Positions 1 through 7,511 of a stretch of DNA of 11,115 nt are shown one piece after another. Origin of the DNA: Thiothrix sp. (GTDB taxonomy: Bacteria > Pseudomonadota > Gammaproteobacteria > Thiotrichales > Thiotrichaceae); the NCBI GenBank assembly GCA_011375245.1, contig DRMA01000110.1, positions 1-11,115 on the forward strand, in the 5' to 3' direction. How positions within the stretch are numbered: position 1 is the first letter of the stretch; every line of letters begins with the position of its first letter. The notes under the pieces are model-generated. The model had not been told where the DNA came from and did no database searches. It saw nothing but the letters and a program-made list of their open reading frames with translations. A program made the position numbers and the translations under genes.

Positions 1-345
1 ATTTGGCCATTTTAACCCATGTCCTTGCAAACCAATTTCCTTTAACGCCTCACAAACTGCAATGCCGACGGTAAGTGTACTCAGTGAAAAGGTTTTAGGC
101 AGTGTATCAAAACAATAACAATAGGATAAATAAATATTACCTGTTGCTGGAGAGGCCCATCGCCTACCTTGACGACCTCTTCCTGCTAACTGAGATTCTG
201 CAAGGCATAGCGTATTACATTGTTTGTGCTTTAACAGCCATGCATTCGTTGAGTCTAGCTGTTCAAAAATATAAATATTGGATAACTGATGTTGTAAGGT
301 AACATCCAAGTTTTCTCTAATTTTTTTACGGCTCAATGCTTCCAT
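1..345 (-). CDS. birA: Biotin--[acetyl-CoA-carboxylase] ligase, N-terminal part (cut by window edge)
   Basis: Biotin-protein ligase activates biotin with ATP and attaches it to the biotin carboxyl carrier protein of acetyl-CoA carboxylase in the cytoplasm. I translated it by hand from the minus strand; 115 codons are present and the rest lies beyond position 1. Visible family marks are the DSTN motif (residues 31-34), the GRGRQGR biotinyl-AMP loop (55-61), W63-SP and NIYLS (70-74), and LKWPN (111-115) at the edge. The start is ATG at 345 with GGAGT five bases upstream. Two in-frame stops, TGA and TAA, sit directly before the ATG, so the protein cannot extend upstream. The DSTN motif lies at about residue 32 rather than about 90 as in E. 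coli BirA, so the N-terminal winged-helix repressor domain is absent. This is therefore a monofunctional ligase that should not repress a biotin operon. The family call is firm from the motifs. Confidence 0.9.
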   Translation of the reverse strand, partial: MEALSRKKIRENLDVTLQHQLSNIYIFEQLDSTNAWLLKHKQCNTLCLAESQLAGRGRQGRRWASPATGNIYLSYCYCFDTLPKTFSLSTLTVGIAVCEALKEIGLQGHGLKWPN

Positions 346-378
346 TTATCACTCCATTGTTTGTATTGGCTTCATGCC

Positions 379-695
379 TTAGCGATTAATCACAACAGGC
401 TCTTTTACGAAGAGCCAAGCAATACACCCACCTAACAACGCACAAACTGCTGAACAAAATACCATAAGCAAAAATGTTATATGGGTCACAACAACATTCT
501 CCCATAAATACCACTCAAGATACCAAAATTAGCAACATGTAATAATTGTGAAAATAAAAACAGCCATAGATTATCAAAATAACCAGCTATAATTTTGGTT
601 ATTATAAATGAAAAGAAGAAAGTCTAAAATAAAGGGATTGCCAGCCATGAACATGCTGCAATAAAAAATATATGAAGTAGTAAGTATAAAACCAC
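379..695 (-). pseudogene. Possible decayed multi-pass transporter (MFS-like), interrupted frames
   Basis: This stretch between tRNA-Ser and birA has hydrophobic coding-like pieces on the minus strand. From a GTG at 695 one frame runs to 486, broken by an in-frame TAG at 624-626. A second frame, shifted by one base, starts at GTG 489-487 with a GTGA overlap and ends at TAA 379. The pieces read like membrane helices. The middle one contains GYFDNLW and SQLLHVANFG, and the last one ends FLLMVFCSAVCALLGG then AWLFVKEP. From memory these resemble the helices of 3-phenylpropionate-transporter-like (HcaT) MFS proteins, which are close to 400 residues; only about 105 codons remain here. I infer a gene eroded by deletion, a stop and a frameshift. 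Alternatively the last piece (379-489, 36 codons, with GGGAG upstream) could be a real small membrane protein translated before birA. The family guess is weak. Confidence 0.35.
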
Positions 696-696
696 A

Positions 697-714
697 CGCC
701 ATACTGAAATGGCG
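697..714 (-). repeat. Short inverted repeat at the tRNA-Ser 3' end
   Basis: Six-base arms CGCCAT (697-702) and ATGGCG (709-714) flank a six-base loop. On the minus strand the first arm is the encoded CCGCCA tail of tRNA-Ser plus one base, and a T-containing stretch (TGTGGTTTTAT) follows the second arm. It could act as a weak terminator or a 3'-end processing structure of the csrA-tRNA-Ser transcript. No strong T-run is present, so the terminator reading is tentative. Confidence 0.35.
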
Positions 715-801
715 GAGAGAGAGGGATTCGAACCCTCGATGGGCGATAAAACCCATACTCCCTTAGCAGGGGAGCGCCTTCAGCCGCTCGGCCATCTCTC
801 C
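710..801 (-). tRNA. tRNA-Ser(GCU)
   Basis: Serine tRNA reading AGC and AGU codons. On the minus strand it starts GGAGAGATGGCCGAGC, has the anticodon stem CTCCC/GGGAG around a loop carrying GCT (767-765), and a long variable arm typical of class II tRNAs. The T arm is GAGGGTTCGAATCCCTC. The 3' CCA is encoded (712-710) after discriminator G. Total length with CCA is 92 bases. It lies 55 bases downstream of csrA on the same strand, the same pairing as csrA and serV in E. coli, so co-transcription with csrA is likely. Confidence 0.97.
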
Positions 802-856
802 GTGTTCCACAATTTGCGCTGCGTAGGATACAACCGCAAAGGCTTAAGGTAAAGTA

Positions 857-1066
857 TTAATTTGCCTCTTCTTCAGTTTCTTTACTCTCCTTGTTTTGAG
901 CTTGCTCATTTTGGATTCGATTATAGATTTCCTCTCTATGCACTGAAACCTCTTTAGGAGCATTAATACCCAAACGAACTTGGTTGCCCTTTACTCCTAA
1001 TACCGTCACACTTACTTCATCTCCAATCATAAGTGATTCACCCATCCGTCTTGTTAAGATCAACAT
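857..1066 (-). CDS. csrA: Carbon storage regulator CsrA
   Basis: CsrA is a small dimeric RNA-binding protein that binds GGA motifs in mRNA leaders. It controls translation and stability of genes for carbon flow, motility and biofilm. The 69-residue product begins MLILTRRMGE and carries GVKGNQVRLGINAP and HREEIY. The residues known to contact RNA in the family, L4 and R44, are both present. The tail after residue 50 is hydrophilic and acidic, as usual. An ATG 42 bases upstream is in frame, but I chose the ATG at 1066 because it gives the canonical N-terminus and has AGGGAGAG (1078-1071) four bases upstream. The leader also contains a GGGGAT about 45 bases further up, so CsrA autoregulation is possible. 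tRNA-Ser follows 55 bases downstream. Confidence 0.97.
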   Translation of the reverse strand: MLILTRRMGESLMIGDEVSVTVLGVKGNQVRLGINAPKEVSVHREEIYNRIQNEQAQNKESKETEEEAN

Positions 1067-1685
1067 ATTTCTCTCCCTGATTAAATTGATTGCCAAATGC
1101 ATAAACATTTCATAGCATTATCCCCAATGTATTTAACTCACATTTTCAATATGACATTTGCTCCCTGAATGCTGACTGAATAGTAATCAGGCGAAACAAT
1201 GGCAAATTTATAACCCAACAAAACAAATGTATAGCCTATAAATATGAGTACCTTTAACGTACAATCGTGAAGCCCTAAATAGGGAATCTACACATGCCTA
1301 ACATAGTAGTTTACTATTTTTATAGTAAAAATACATTTTTTCTATCACTAATAATATCTGATCATTAGCGTATATATAAGTATAACGACTAAAATAATCA
1401 GTACTCTTTAAGTTATAGAAAAATAAGGTCAAAGCTGGCATGATTCCGCTCATTTGAACATCACTTAACTCAAAACAACTACAGTTCATGCATAACACAT
1501 AACAACCAATAGCTGAATACATACACATTCTAAGTGTTTTTAGCTAAATTACAACATAAAAGAGATTTATGTAGTGTAAAAATAACATTTCTACCCATAA
1601 TTAGTGCAATAAAGATACACATTAACCATATCATAGTGCTTATCTGGCGCTTATTGTCTCTGCACCACTAAATAGATGACATTCC
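1067..1685. other. AT-rich intergenic region between csrA and mgtE
   Basis: This 619-base spacer lies between two divergent genes and must hold the promoters of both, but I cannot place either with confidence. A minus-strand frame of 76 codons (1298-1528) is open, cysteine- and tyrosine-rich, without a ribosome-binding site, and I do not regard it as a gene. Two short palindromes occur: CCCTA/TAGGG at 1273-1284, and TTTACTAT/ATAGTAAA at 1310-1329. I recognise no riboswitch, including no M-box, ahead of mgtE. Confidence 0.6.
1310..1329. repeat. AT-rich perfect inverted repeat
   Basis: Eight-base perfect arms TTTACTAT (1310-1317) and ATAGTAAA (1322-1329) flank a TTTT loop. A T-run follows a few bases later on the plus strand. 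It could be a hairpin or a regulator site in the csrA-mgtE spacer. In such AT-rich sequence it may also be chance. Confidence 0.45.
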
Positions 1686-3044
1686 ATGATAGCGAACTCT
1701 TCCTCTAAAAATCCAACACATGAACTTGAAACTTACTTAAACAATGCAAAGTCTAGTGATCTTCATGCGTCAAAAATTGCTCGTTTACTGAAACAAGTTG
1801 ATGAACAACATTTTCATTATTATCTAGCAAAAATCCCTACTGAACTTATTGGAGCAATTGCCCTTGAATTACCTGATCGCTATTTTTCAGAAGTTGTTCA
1901 ATCGCTCACAACTAAAAAGCTCTCAGAAGCGATCACCCAACTAGAAAGTGATGACCAAACCGACTTCATTCAAGAACTCGAAGAAACGGATAACACCATT
2001 GCCAAAGCGGTCTTTAAGCAACTAGATGCTGAAGATCAGGCTGAAATATCCCAGTTAAAACGATATCATGAAGACCAAGCGGGAGCCTATATGCAAGTAG
2101 AGGCCTTCACCGCAAATATTAATGAAAAGGTACATAATGTTATTCGTAACTTTGCTCGTCGCAAAAAAAATAATGAGCTAGAGAATGTACACAAACTATT
2201 TGTATTAGATGATAACGATGTTTTATGCTACACCGTAGGCATGGATGACTTACTTATTTTTAACGTTAACCAAACACTAAAAGAAAATATTGCGGCTTAC
2301 CCTAATCCATTCACCCAAAAAGAAGCACTTGATACTGAAGACATCCAAGTCATTGCGCGCTACTTTGAAGAGTATGATCTTATTGTCGTCCCTATTGTTA
2401 ACGAACAAGGGCAAATGGTTGGCAGAATCACCTCAGATGATATCTACCCCGTTATTCATAACCATGCAACAGAACAAATGTACCATCTTGCTGGACTTGA
2501 TGATAACGTAGAAGAAGATGATGATATTTTAAGTTCAGCAGCCGCACGCGCTTCATGGCTAAGCATCAATCTTGTTACTGCGATTATTGCCTCGTTAGTT
2601 ATTGCTATTTTTCAGGATACCTTAGAAAGCATTGTTGCTCTCGCTATCCTAATGCCGATTGTTGCTTCGATGGGAGGTAATGCAGGCACACAAAGCTTAA
2701 CGGTCGTCGTCAGACAACTCGCACTTGGCGATATAGCAACAAAAGATGCCGTACGCACCATAAAAAAAGAAGTACTCATAGCAATGGGAAATGGGCTGTT
2801 ATTTTCCCTTTTAATGGGGGCTATCGCCGCAATTTGGTTTGATCAAAATAAATTGGGCATTGTCATCGCCTTATCCATGCTGATTAACATCATTACTGCA
2901 GGTTTCTTTGGCGCAACTATTCCGTTATTGTTAAAACGGTTTAATATTGACCCCGCTATTGGCAGCACTGTCATATTAACCACAGTCACTGATGTTATCG
3001 GTTTTTTGAGTTTTTTAGGGCTGGCATCCGCACTCTTGTTATAA
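1686..3044 (+). CDS. mgtE: Magnesium transporter MgtE
   Basis: MgtE is a homodimeric, Mg2+-gated inner-membrane channel for magnesium. The 452 residues match the usual length of about 450. Domains in order are a helical MgtE-N domain (about 30-130, with repeated DEQHFHYYLAKIP and LEETDN type segments), a CBS pair (about 135-265, ending ITSDDIYPVI), and a five-helix membrane domain (about 290-452). The family signature MP-x5-MGGNAGTQ falls at 323-336. The aspartate that lines the ion pore in characterised MgtE proteins is present as D436 in TTVTDVIGF. Acidic residues in the LDDNVEEDDD linker (271-280) fit cytosolic Mg2+ sensing. The ATG at 1686 is the earliest possible start because a TGA lies in frame two codons upstream; the ribosome-binding site is weak. 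It converges on lysC with 23 bases between, and separates lysC from csrA. Confidence 0.95.
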   Translation: MIANSSSKNPTHELETYLNNAKSSDLHASKIARLLKQVDEQHFHYYLAKIPTELIGAIALELPDRYFSEVVQSLTTKKLSEAITQLESDDQTDFIQELEETDNTIAKAVFKQLDAEDQAEISQLKRYHEDQAGAYMQVEAFTANINEKVHNVIRNFARRKKNNELENVHKLFVLDDNDVLCYTVGMDDLLIFNVNQTLKENIAAYPNPFTQKEALDTEDIQVIARYFEEYDLIVVPIVNEQGQMVGRITSDDIYPVIHNHATEQMYHLAGLDDNVEEDDDILSSAAARASWLSINLVTAIIASLVIAIFQDTLESIVALAILMPIVASMGGNAGTQSLTVVVRQLALGDIATKDAVRTIKKEVLIAMGNGLLFSLLMGAIAAIWFDQNKLGIVIALSMLINIITAGFFGATIPLLLKRFNIDPAIGSTVILTTVTDVIGFLSFLGLASALLL

Positions 3045-3067
3045 ACGCACACCAACTTCATAACACG

Positions 3068-3565
3068 TTAATCCACTAATACCTGCTGCTCTTTATCTAA
3101 ACCAAATCCCTCATGCAAGCTACGTACTGCCAGCTCAAGATATTTTTCATCAATCACTACTGAGACTTTAATTTCCGAGGTTGAAATCATACGAATATTA
3201 ATATTTTCTTTACCCAAGGTTTCAAACATCGTACGCGCTACACCTGCATGTGAACGCATTCCTACACCCACAATTGATACCTTAGCAATATTTTTATTAC
3301 CACCACACTCTCTTGCACGCAAATTATCCGCTAACTGACAAATAATGCCATGAGCTTGATCATAATCATTACGATGCACTGTAAAGGTAAAATCCGTCGA
3401 ACCATCTGAACTGACGTTTTGCACAATCATATCAATCTCAATATTTGCATCAGCAATTGGCGATAAAATCTTATAAGCAACTCCTGGCTGGTCTGGTACA
3501 CCTGAAATAGTGAGTTGCGCTTCATCTCGGTTAAATGCCACACCACGAACCAATACCTTTTCCAT
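3068..3565 (-). CDS. Probable internally initiated aspartokinase beta subunit (ACT domains only)
   Basis: Within lysC, codon 250 is an ATG (3565-3563) preceded five bases upstream by GAGGAGG (3577-3571), a near-perfect Shine-Dalgarno sequence. Initiation here would give a 165-residue protein starting MEKVLVRGVAF that holds just the two ACT regulatory domains. Aspartokinases of the alpha2-beta2 type, known from Bacillus, Corynebacterium and Pseudomonas, make their small subunit this way from an in-frame start at about this place. The sequence shows the site; that it is used is inference. Confidence 0.75.
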   Translation of the reverse strand: MEKVLVRGVAFNRDEAQLTISGVPDQPGVAYKILSPIADANIEIDMIVQNVSSDGSTDFTFTVHRNDYDQAHGIICQLADNLRARECGGNKNIAKVSIVGVGMRSHAGVARTMFETLGKENINIRMISTSEIKVSVVIDEKYLELAVRSLHEGFGLDKEQQVLVD

Positions 3566-4312
3566 AATATCCTCCTCACGAGTCACTAATGTACTTTTAC
3601 CATTATCGCCTTCATCAAAACTTGATAAAACACGAATAGGCATATCATATTTATGCGCGAACTCTACCGCACGAATTTGTAAGACTTTTGAACCTTGACT
3701 TGCCATTTCTAGCATTTCCTCCAGAGCAAGCTTAGGAATATGCCGTGCATTACGCACTACCCGTGGGTCAGTCGTATAAACACCATCCACATCAGTATAA
3801 ATTTGACACTCATTCGCGTTGAGGGCAACTGCGAGAGCAACTGCTGTAGTATCCGAACCGCCACGCCCTAAAGTAGTAATACTGCCTGTTTCATCAACAC
3901 CTTGAAAACCAGCAACAACAATCACCTTGCCTTGATTTAAGTCAGCACGTAGGTTATTTTCATCAATCGACAAAATACGTGCCTTACTATAAGCGCTATC
4001 TGTGAGAATTTTCACCTGTGTTCCTGTATAAGAACACGCGGCACAGCCTTTTGCTTCCAAGGCTAAACTGAGCAACCCCATCGTCACTTGCTCGCCCGTT
4101 GATACCACAACATCACTTTCACGCGCACTACCATTATCACTAAGTTGTGCAATCAAATCTAGCAAGCGGTTTGTTTCGCCTGACATCGCTGACACAACAA
4201 CAATGATATTATTACCTTTCTCTTTCCAACGAATAACGCGATCTGCAACCGCTTTAATACGCTCTGCCGAACCAACTGACGTACCACCGTATTTTTGTAC
4301 AATAAGTGCCAT
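3068..4312 (-). CDS. lysC: Aspartokinase (aspartate kinase), Pseudomonas type
   Basis: LysC phosphorylates aspartate with ATP, the first step toward lysine, threonine, methionine and diaminopimelate for the cell wall. The 414 residues fit the single-function class (about 410). The kinase domain spans about 1-235, with KYGGTSVG (7-14), VVSAMSGETNRLL (39-51), STGEQ (71-75), and the nucleotide-site segment TLGRGGSDTTA (147-157) followed by YTDVDGVYTTDPR (172-184). Two ACT domains follow (about 260-335 and 340-410), with the effector-site segments GVPDQPGVA and VGMRSHAGVA. These normally give lysine and threonine feedback inhibition. The start has AGGTAA about eight bases upstream. It lies 32 bases after alaS on the same strand and is probably co-transcribed. 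An internal in-frame ATG at codon 250 has a strong ribosome-binding site and may yield a separate beta subunit. Confidence 0.97.
   Translation of the reverse strand: MALIVQKYGGTSVGSAERIKAVADRVIRWKEKGNNIIVVVSAMSGETNRLLDLIAQLSDNGSARESDVVVSTGEQVTMGLLSLALEAKGCAACSYTGTQVKILTDSAYSKARILSIDENNLRADLNQGKVIVVAGFQGVDETGSITTLGRGGSDTTAVALAVALNANECQIYTDVDGVYTTDPRVVRNARHIPKLALEEMLEMASQGSKVLQIRAVEFAHKYDMPIRVLSSFDEGDNGKSTLVTREEDIMEKVLVRGVAFNRDEAQLTISGVPDQPGVAYKILSPIADANIEIDMIVQNVSSDGSTDFTFTVHRNDYDQAHGIICQLADNLRARECGGNKNIAKVSIVGVGMRSHAGVARTMFETLGKENINIRMISTSEIKVSVVIDEKYLELAVRSLHEGFGLDKEQQVLVD
3571..3577 (-). promoter_or_regulatory. Internal ribosome-binding site in lysC
   Basis: GAGGAGG on the minus strand, five bases ahead of the in-frame ATG at codon 250. 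It is a better match to the 16S rRNA tail than the site at the start of lysC itself. It marks the likely start of the beta subunit. Confidence 0.75.
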
Positions 4313-4344
4313 AATAATTACCTATTCTTCCCTTCCTTGCTTTA

Positions 4345-6948
4345 TTATTTTGCTTCCACCCATGCTTCAACTGAAGCAAGCGCTGTTGCTATACTTTCTG
4401 GCTTATTGCCACCTGCTTGTGCCATATCAGGTCGTCCACCACCTTTACCACCAACCTGTGATGCGACATGGTTGACTAATTCGCCTGCTTTATACAGTCT
4501 CGTTTCTGCTTTAGTCACTCCCGCAATTAAACTCACTTTATCACCATTAACCGTCGCCAAAACAATCACTGCCTTGCCCAATTTATTTTTTAACTGATCT
4601 ACTGTGTCACGCAGTGATTTTAAGTCAACACCCTTCAATTCTGCGGCAAGCACCTTAACACCATTCACTTCAGTCGCTTTTTCACTCAAATCAGCACCTG
4701 TTTTAGCAGCCAATTTAGCCTTTAATTGCTCAATTTCTTTTTCTAACGTCTTATTTTTTTGAAATAAGTTATCAACTTTCGCAGTGACATTAGCAGGACT
4801 TGCTTTAACTTGTGCAGCAATCGCCTGTAAACTCGCATTCTGCTCAGCTACCCATGCTAAAGCCCCCTCACCTGTCACCGCCTCAATACGGCGCACCCCT
4901 GAGGCAACACCACTTTCAGAGACTATTTTAAACAAACCAATATCACCTGCACGCTGCACATGCACACCGCCACACAGTTCAGTTGAATAACCGATATTCA
5001 CCACGCGTACTTCATCACCATATTTCTCGCCAAACAATGCCATTGCCCCCGATTCTACGGCCTCATCCATCGTCATAATCGTTGCATTTGCAGCTTGGTT
5101 ATGTCTAATTTGCTGGTTAACGCGTGTTTCGACATTTGCAATCTGCTCAGTAGTCATTGGCTCAAAATGAGAGAAATCAAAACGCAAACGATCTGTCATT
5201 ACTAACGAGCCTTTCTGACTCACATGCTCACCAAGTACATCACGCAATGCTTTATGCATTAAATGTGTTGCTGAATGATTAAGTACAATAGCCTGCCTTC
5301 TAGCACTATCAATAGTCGCTATAACCGTATCACCAACCTTTAGTGCCCCATGTTGTAGCTTTCCTTGATGCAAAAAGACATCACTTTGTTTTTGTGTATC
5401 AGCTACCATGAAAATACTATCATCAAAACTAAGCACACCTTGATCACCTACTTGCCCACCTGACTCCGCATAAAACGGTGTAGAATCTAGTACAATTTGT
5501 GCCCTATCACCTGCAATAATACGCTCAACCATCTTCCCCTCATTAAATAAAGCACTAATTGTTGCTGAAGTGGTGATTTCATCATAACCAATAAACTCAG
5601 TTGCGGTAATACCCCCCACATCAAGCTTATCGCCATAATCAATCGCAAATTTACCTGCACGACGCGCACGTTCCCGCTGTGCATCCATTGCCGCATCGAA
5701 TCCTGCTTGATCAACCTGCAATGCTTTTTCACGTGCAATATCAGCCGTTAAATCAAACGGAAAACCATATGTATCATAAAGCTTAAAAATAACATCACCT
5801 GCAATGGTATCTGTCTTCATTGCAGCCATATGGTCTTGTAAAATTTTCATCCCTTGATCAAGCGTTTCAGCAAAGCGTTGCTCTTCTTTTTTTAATACTT
5901 TTTCGACATGGCTTTGTGCTTTTGTCAATTCGGGATACGCTTCACCCATTTCAACTACTAACTGAGCAACCAATTGATAGAAAAAAGGTTGTGACTGCCC
6001 AAGTTTATGCCCATGACGTGACGCACGACGAATAATACGCCGTAACACATAACCCCGCCCCTCATTCGAAGGCAAAATACCATCCACAATTAAAAATGCA
6101 CAAGAACGGATATGATCAGCAATGACCTTTAGTGAGCTATGGGATAAATCGTTACTGGTTGTTGCAATCGCTGCTGCTTTAATCAAACCTTGGAATATAT
6201 CAATATCATAATTACTATGTCCATTCTGTAAGATCGCTGCTAAACGCTCCAAGCCCATGCCTGTATCCACAGAAGGTTTAGGCAAAGGGTTTAACGTGCC
6301 ATCTTTGGAACGGTTATACTGCATAAACACTAAATTCCAAATCTCAATATAACGATCACCATCCTCTTCAGGCGTACCTGGTGGCCCACCAGCTATGGAT
6401 TCGCCATGATCATAGAAAATTTCAGTACAAGGTCCACAAGGGCCTGTATCGCCCATTTGCCAGAAATTATCCTTTGCACCAATATAACTAAAACGCGAAG
6501 CATCAACACCAATAGTATTCAACCAAATATCCGCCGCTTCACTATCATCTTCAAACACGGTAATCCACAAACGCTCAGGTGGTAACTTCACGACTTGGGT
6601 GAGAAACTCCCATGCATAGGTAATGGCATCTTGCTTAAAATAATCACCAAAACTAAAGTTACCTAACATCTCAAAAAACGTATGATGGCGCGCCGTATAC
6701 CCCACATTTTCTAAATCATTATGTTTCCCTCCTGCACGCACACAACGCTGTGAAGAGGTTGCTTTGCTGTAAGCACGTTTTTCATCCCCCAAAAAAACAT
6801 CTTTAAAAGGAACCATACCTGCATTGGTAAATAACAGTGTTTTATCCGTGCCTGGAATAAGGGAGCTAGAGGCAACAATTTCATGCTGTTTACTCTTAAA
6901 AAACTGCAAAAACAAATTGCGTATTTCAGTGCTGCTAGGGCTGGTCAT
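4345..6948 (-). CDS. alaS: Alanine--tRNA ligase
   Basis: AlaRS charges tRNA-Ala with alanine and clears mischarged Ser and Gly. The 867 residues match the family length of about 875. The class II catalytic core (about 1-240) shows TNAGMVPFK (41-49), HHTFFEMLGNFSFGDYFK (88-105), and GDRYIEIWNLVFMQ (197-210). A tRNA-recognition domain follows to about 450. The editing domain holds the metal ligands H558 and H562 (HSATH) and C659 and H663 (CGGVH). A coiled coil lies near 722-748, and the C-Ala domain ends with the glycine-rich GGKGGGRPDMAQAGG (833-847). The start overlaps the recX stop as ATGA. No strong ribosome-binding site precedes it, so translation is probably coupled to recX. No residue expected for activity is missing. 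Confidence 0.98.
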   Translation of the reverse strand: MTSPSSTEIRNLFLQFFKSKQHEIVASSSLIPGTDKTLLFTNAGMVPFKDVFLGDEKRAYSKATSSQRCVRAGGKHNDLENVGYTARHHTFFEMLGNFSFGDYFKQDAITYAWEFLTQVVKLPPERLWITVFEDDSEAADIWLNTIGVDASRFSYIGAKDNFWQMGDTGPCGPCTEIFYDHGESIAGGPPGTPEEDGDRYIEIWNLVFMQYNRSKDGTLNPLPKPSVDTGMGLERLAAILQNGHSNYDIDIFQGLIKAAAIATTSNDLSHSSLKVIADHIRSCAFLIVDGILPSNEGRGYVLRRIIRRASRHGHKLGQSQPFFYQLVAQLVVEMGEAYPELTKAQSHVEKVLKKEEQRFAETLDQGMKILQDHMAAMKTDTIAGDVIFKLYDTYGFPFDLTADIAREKALQVDQAGFDAAMDAQRERARRAGKFAIDYGDKLDVGGITATEFIGYDEITTSATISALFNEGKMVERIIAGDRAQIVLDSTPFYAESGGQVGDQGVLSFDDSIFMVADTQKQSDVFLHQGKLQHGALKVGDTVIATIDSARRQAIVLNHSATHLMHKALRDVLGEHVSQKGSLVMTDRLRFDFSHFEPMTTEQIANVETRVNQQIRHNQAANATIMTMDEAVESGAMALFGEKYGDEVRVVNIGYSTELCGGVHVQRAGDIGLFKIVSESGVASGVRRIEAVTGEGALAWVAEQNASLQAIAAQVKASPANVTAKVDNLFQKNKTLEKEIEQLKAKLAAKTGADLSEKATEVNGVKVLAAELKGVDLKSLRDTVDQLKNKLGKAVIVLATVNGDKVSLIAGVTKAETRLYKAGELVNHVASQVGGKGGGRPDMAQAGGNKPESIATALASVEAWVEAK

Positions 6949-7445
6949 AGGGATAACTCGTTTTTTATCATATCAGTAGTGAATCCGCGTCCTGCAAGGA
7001 AGCGGCTTTGTTTGACTCGGTCTTTTAGGTCATTGGGGATAGCAATACCAAAACGTTTTTGGCGAACAGTGGCAATCAGCAAGCTCCACTCTATATCCTC
7101 TGCGTAAAGATAGCGCCGAATATACACCTCATTCACACCTTTTTCACGTAAACGGTAGGCTATTTTTATTGGACCATAGCCTTTGGAAATATCATAACGT
7201 ACAGCAACTTCAGTATAACGTTCATCACTGAGGTAGTTTTCGGCTTCAAGTTGATTTAATAGGACATCAAGATCGACATGCTTGCAGCTAGGACGCTGCT
7301 TGAGTTTCCAATATAATTCTTGACGAGCATGTTCACGTCTTACCAGTAAGCCATAAGCCAAATGTGTGCATTTGTCTTGATCTCGCTTTTCTTGGGCTAA
7401 CTTTTCTTGATCTGACGCTTCTTTATTAGTTTGATTATCGTCCAT
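6945..7445 (-). CDS. recX: Regulatory protein RecX
   Basis: RecX binds RecA filaments and limits their extension and activity. The 166 residues fit the family (about 150-170). After a charged, lysine- and aspartate-rich N-terminus of about 25 residues come three-helix repeats: AYGLLVRREHARQELYWKL (30-48), GYGPIKIAYRLREKGV (89-104, the family's best-kept stretch), and the C-terminal KQSRFLAGRGF (145-155). The ATG at 7445 has AAAGGA four bases upstream. This is the only start that precedes the conserved repeats with a usable ribosome-binding site. It lies 109 bases downstream of recA with no clear T-run terminator between, and overlaps alaS by four bases. The ribosome-binding site forms one arm of an inverted repeat, described separately. 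Confidence 0.95.
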   Translation of the reverse strand: MDDNQTNKEASDQEKLAQEKRDQDKCTHLAYGLLVRREHARQELYWKLKQRPSCKHVDLDVLLNQLEAENYLSDERYTEVAVRYDISKGYGPIKIAYRLREKGVNEVYIRRYLYAEDIEWSLLIATVRQKRFGIAIPNDLKDRVKQSRFLAGRGFTTDMIKNELSL

Positions 7446-7449
7446 CCAT

Positions 7450-7511
7450 TCCTTTCGGCTAGGTTCAGTAAGCTACACACAATTACTAGCCCGCTAAGCG
7501 TAGCCGAAGGG
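7450..7511 (-). promoter_or_regulatory. Inverted repeat that may mask the recX ribosome-binding site
   Basis: On the minus strand CCCTTCGGCTA (7511-7501) can pair with TAGCCGAAAGG (7461-7451) at 10 of 11 positions, with one C-A mismatch. The downstream arm includes AAAGG, the core of the recX ribosome-binding site. The upstream arm can instead fold locally with the following bases, GCCC/GGGC around GCT/AGC (7512-7489), which would free the site. An inner GCTA/TAGC pairing could extend the long stem. No T-run follows, so it does not look like a plain terminator. The sequence shows the pairing; control of recX translation is inference. Confidence 0.5.

Noticed and set aside
102..302. Plus-strand frame of 66 codons at the left edge
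   Set aside because: It is antisense to birA, whose motifs are clear on the minus strand.
574..756. 60-codon minus-strand frame starting inside tRNA-Ser
   Set aside because: Its first third is tRNA sequence and the rest overlaps the transporter-like frame; it has no ribosome-binding site.
1298..1528. 76-codon open frame on the minus strand in the csrA-mgtE spacer
   Set aside because: No ribosome-binding site, odd Cys/Tyr-rich composition, no recognisable motif, and very AT-rich sequence where such frames are common.
1560..1685. Possible Mg2+ riboswitch ahead of mgtE
   Set aside because: The leader is short and AT-rich, and I could not find the conserved helices of an M-box.
3037..3065. TGTTAT/ATAACA inverted repeat in the mgtE-lysC junction as a terminator
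   Set aside because: Arms of six AT-rich pairs, a 17-base loop and no T-run; too weak to call.
4203..4597. Plus-strand frames of 90 and 100 codons over the lysC start and alaS end
   Set aside because: Antisense shadows of two well-supported genes.
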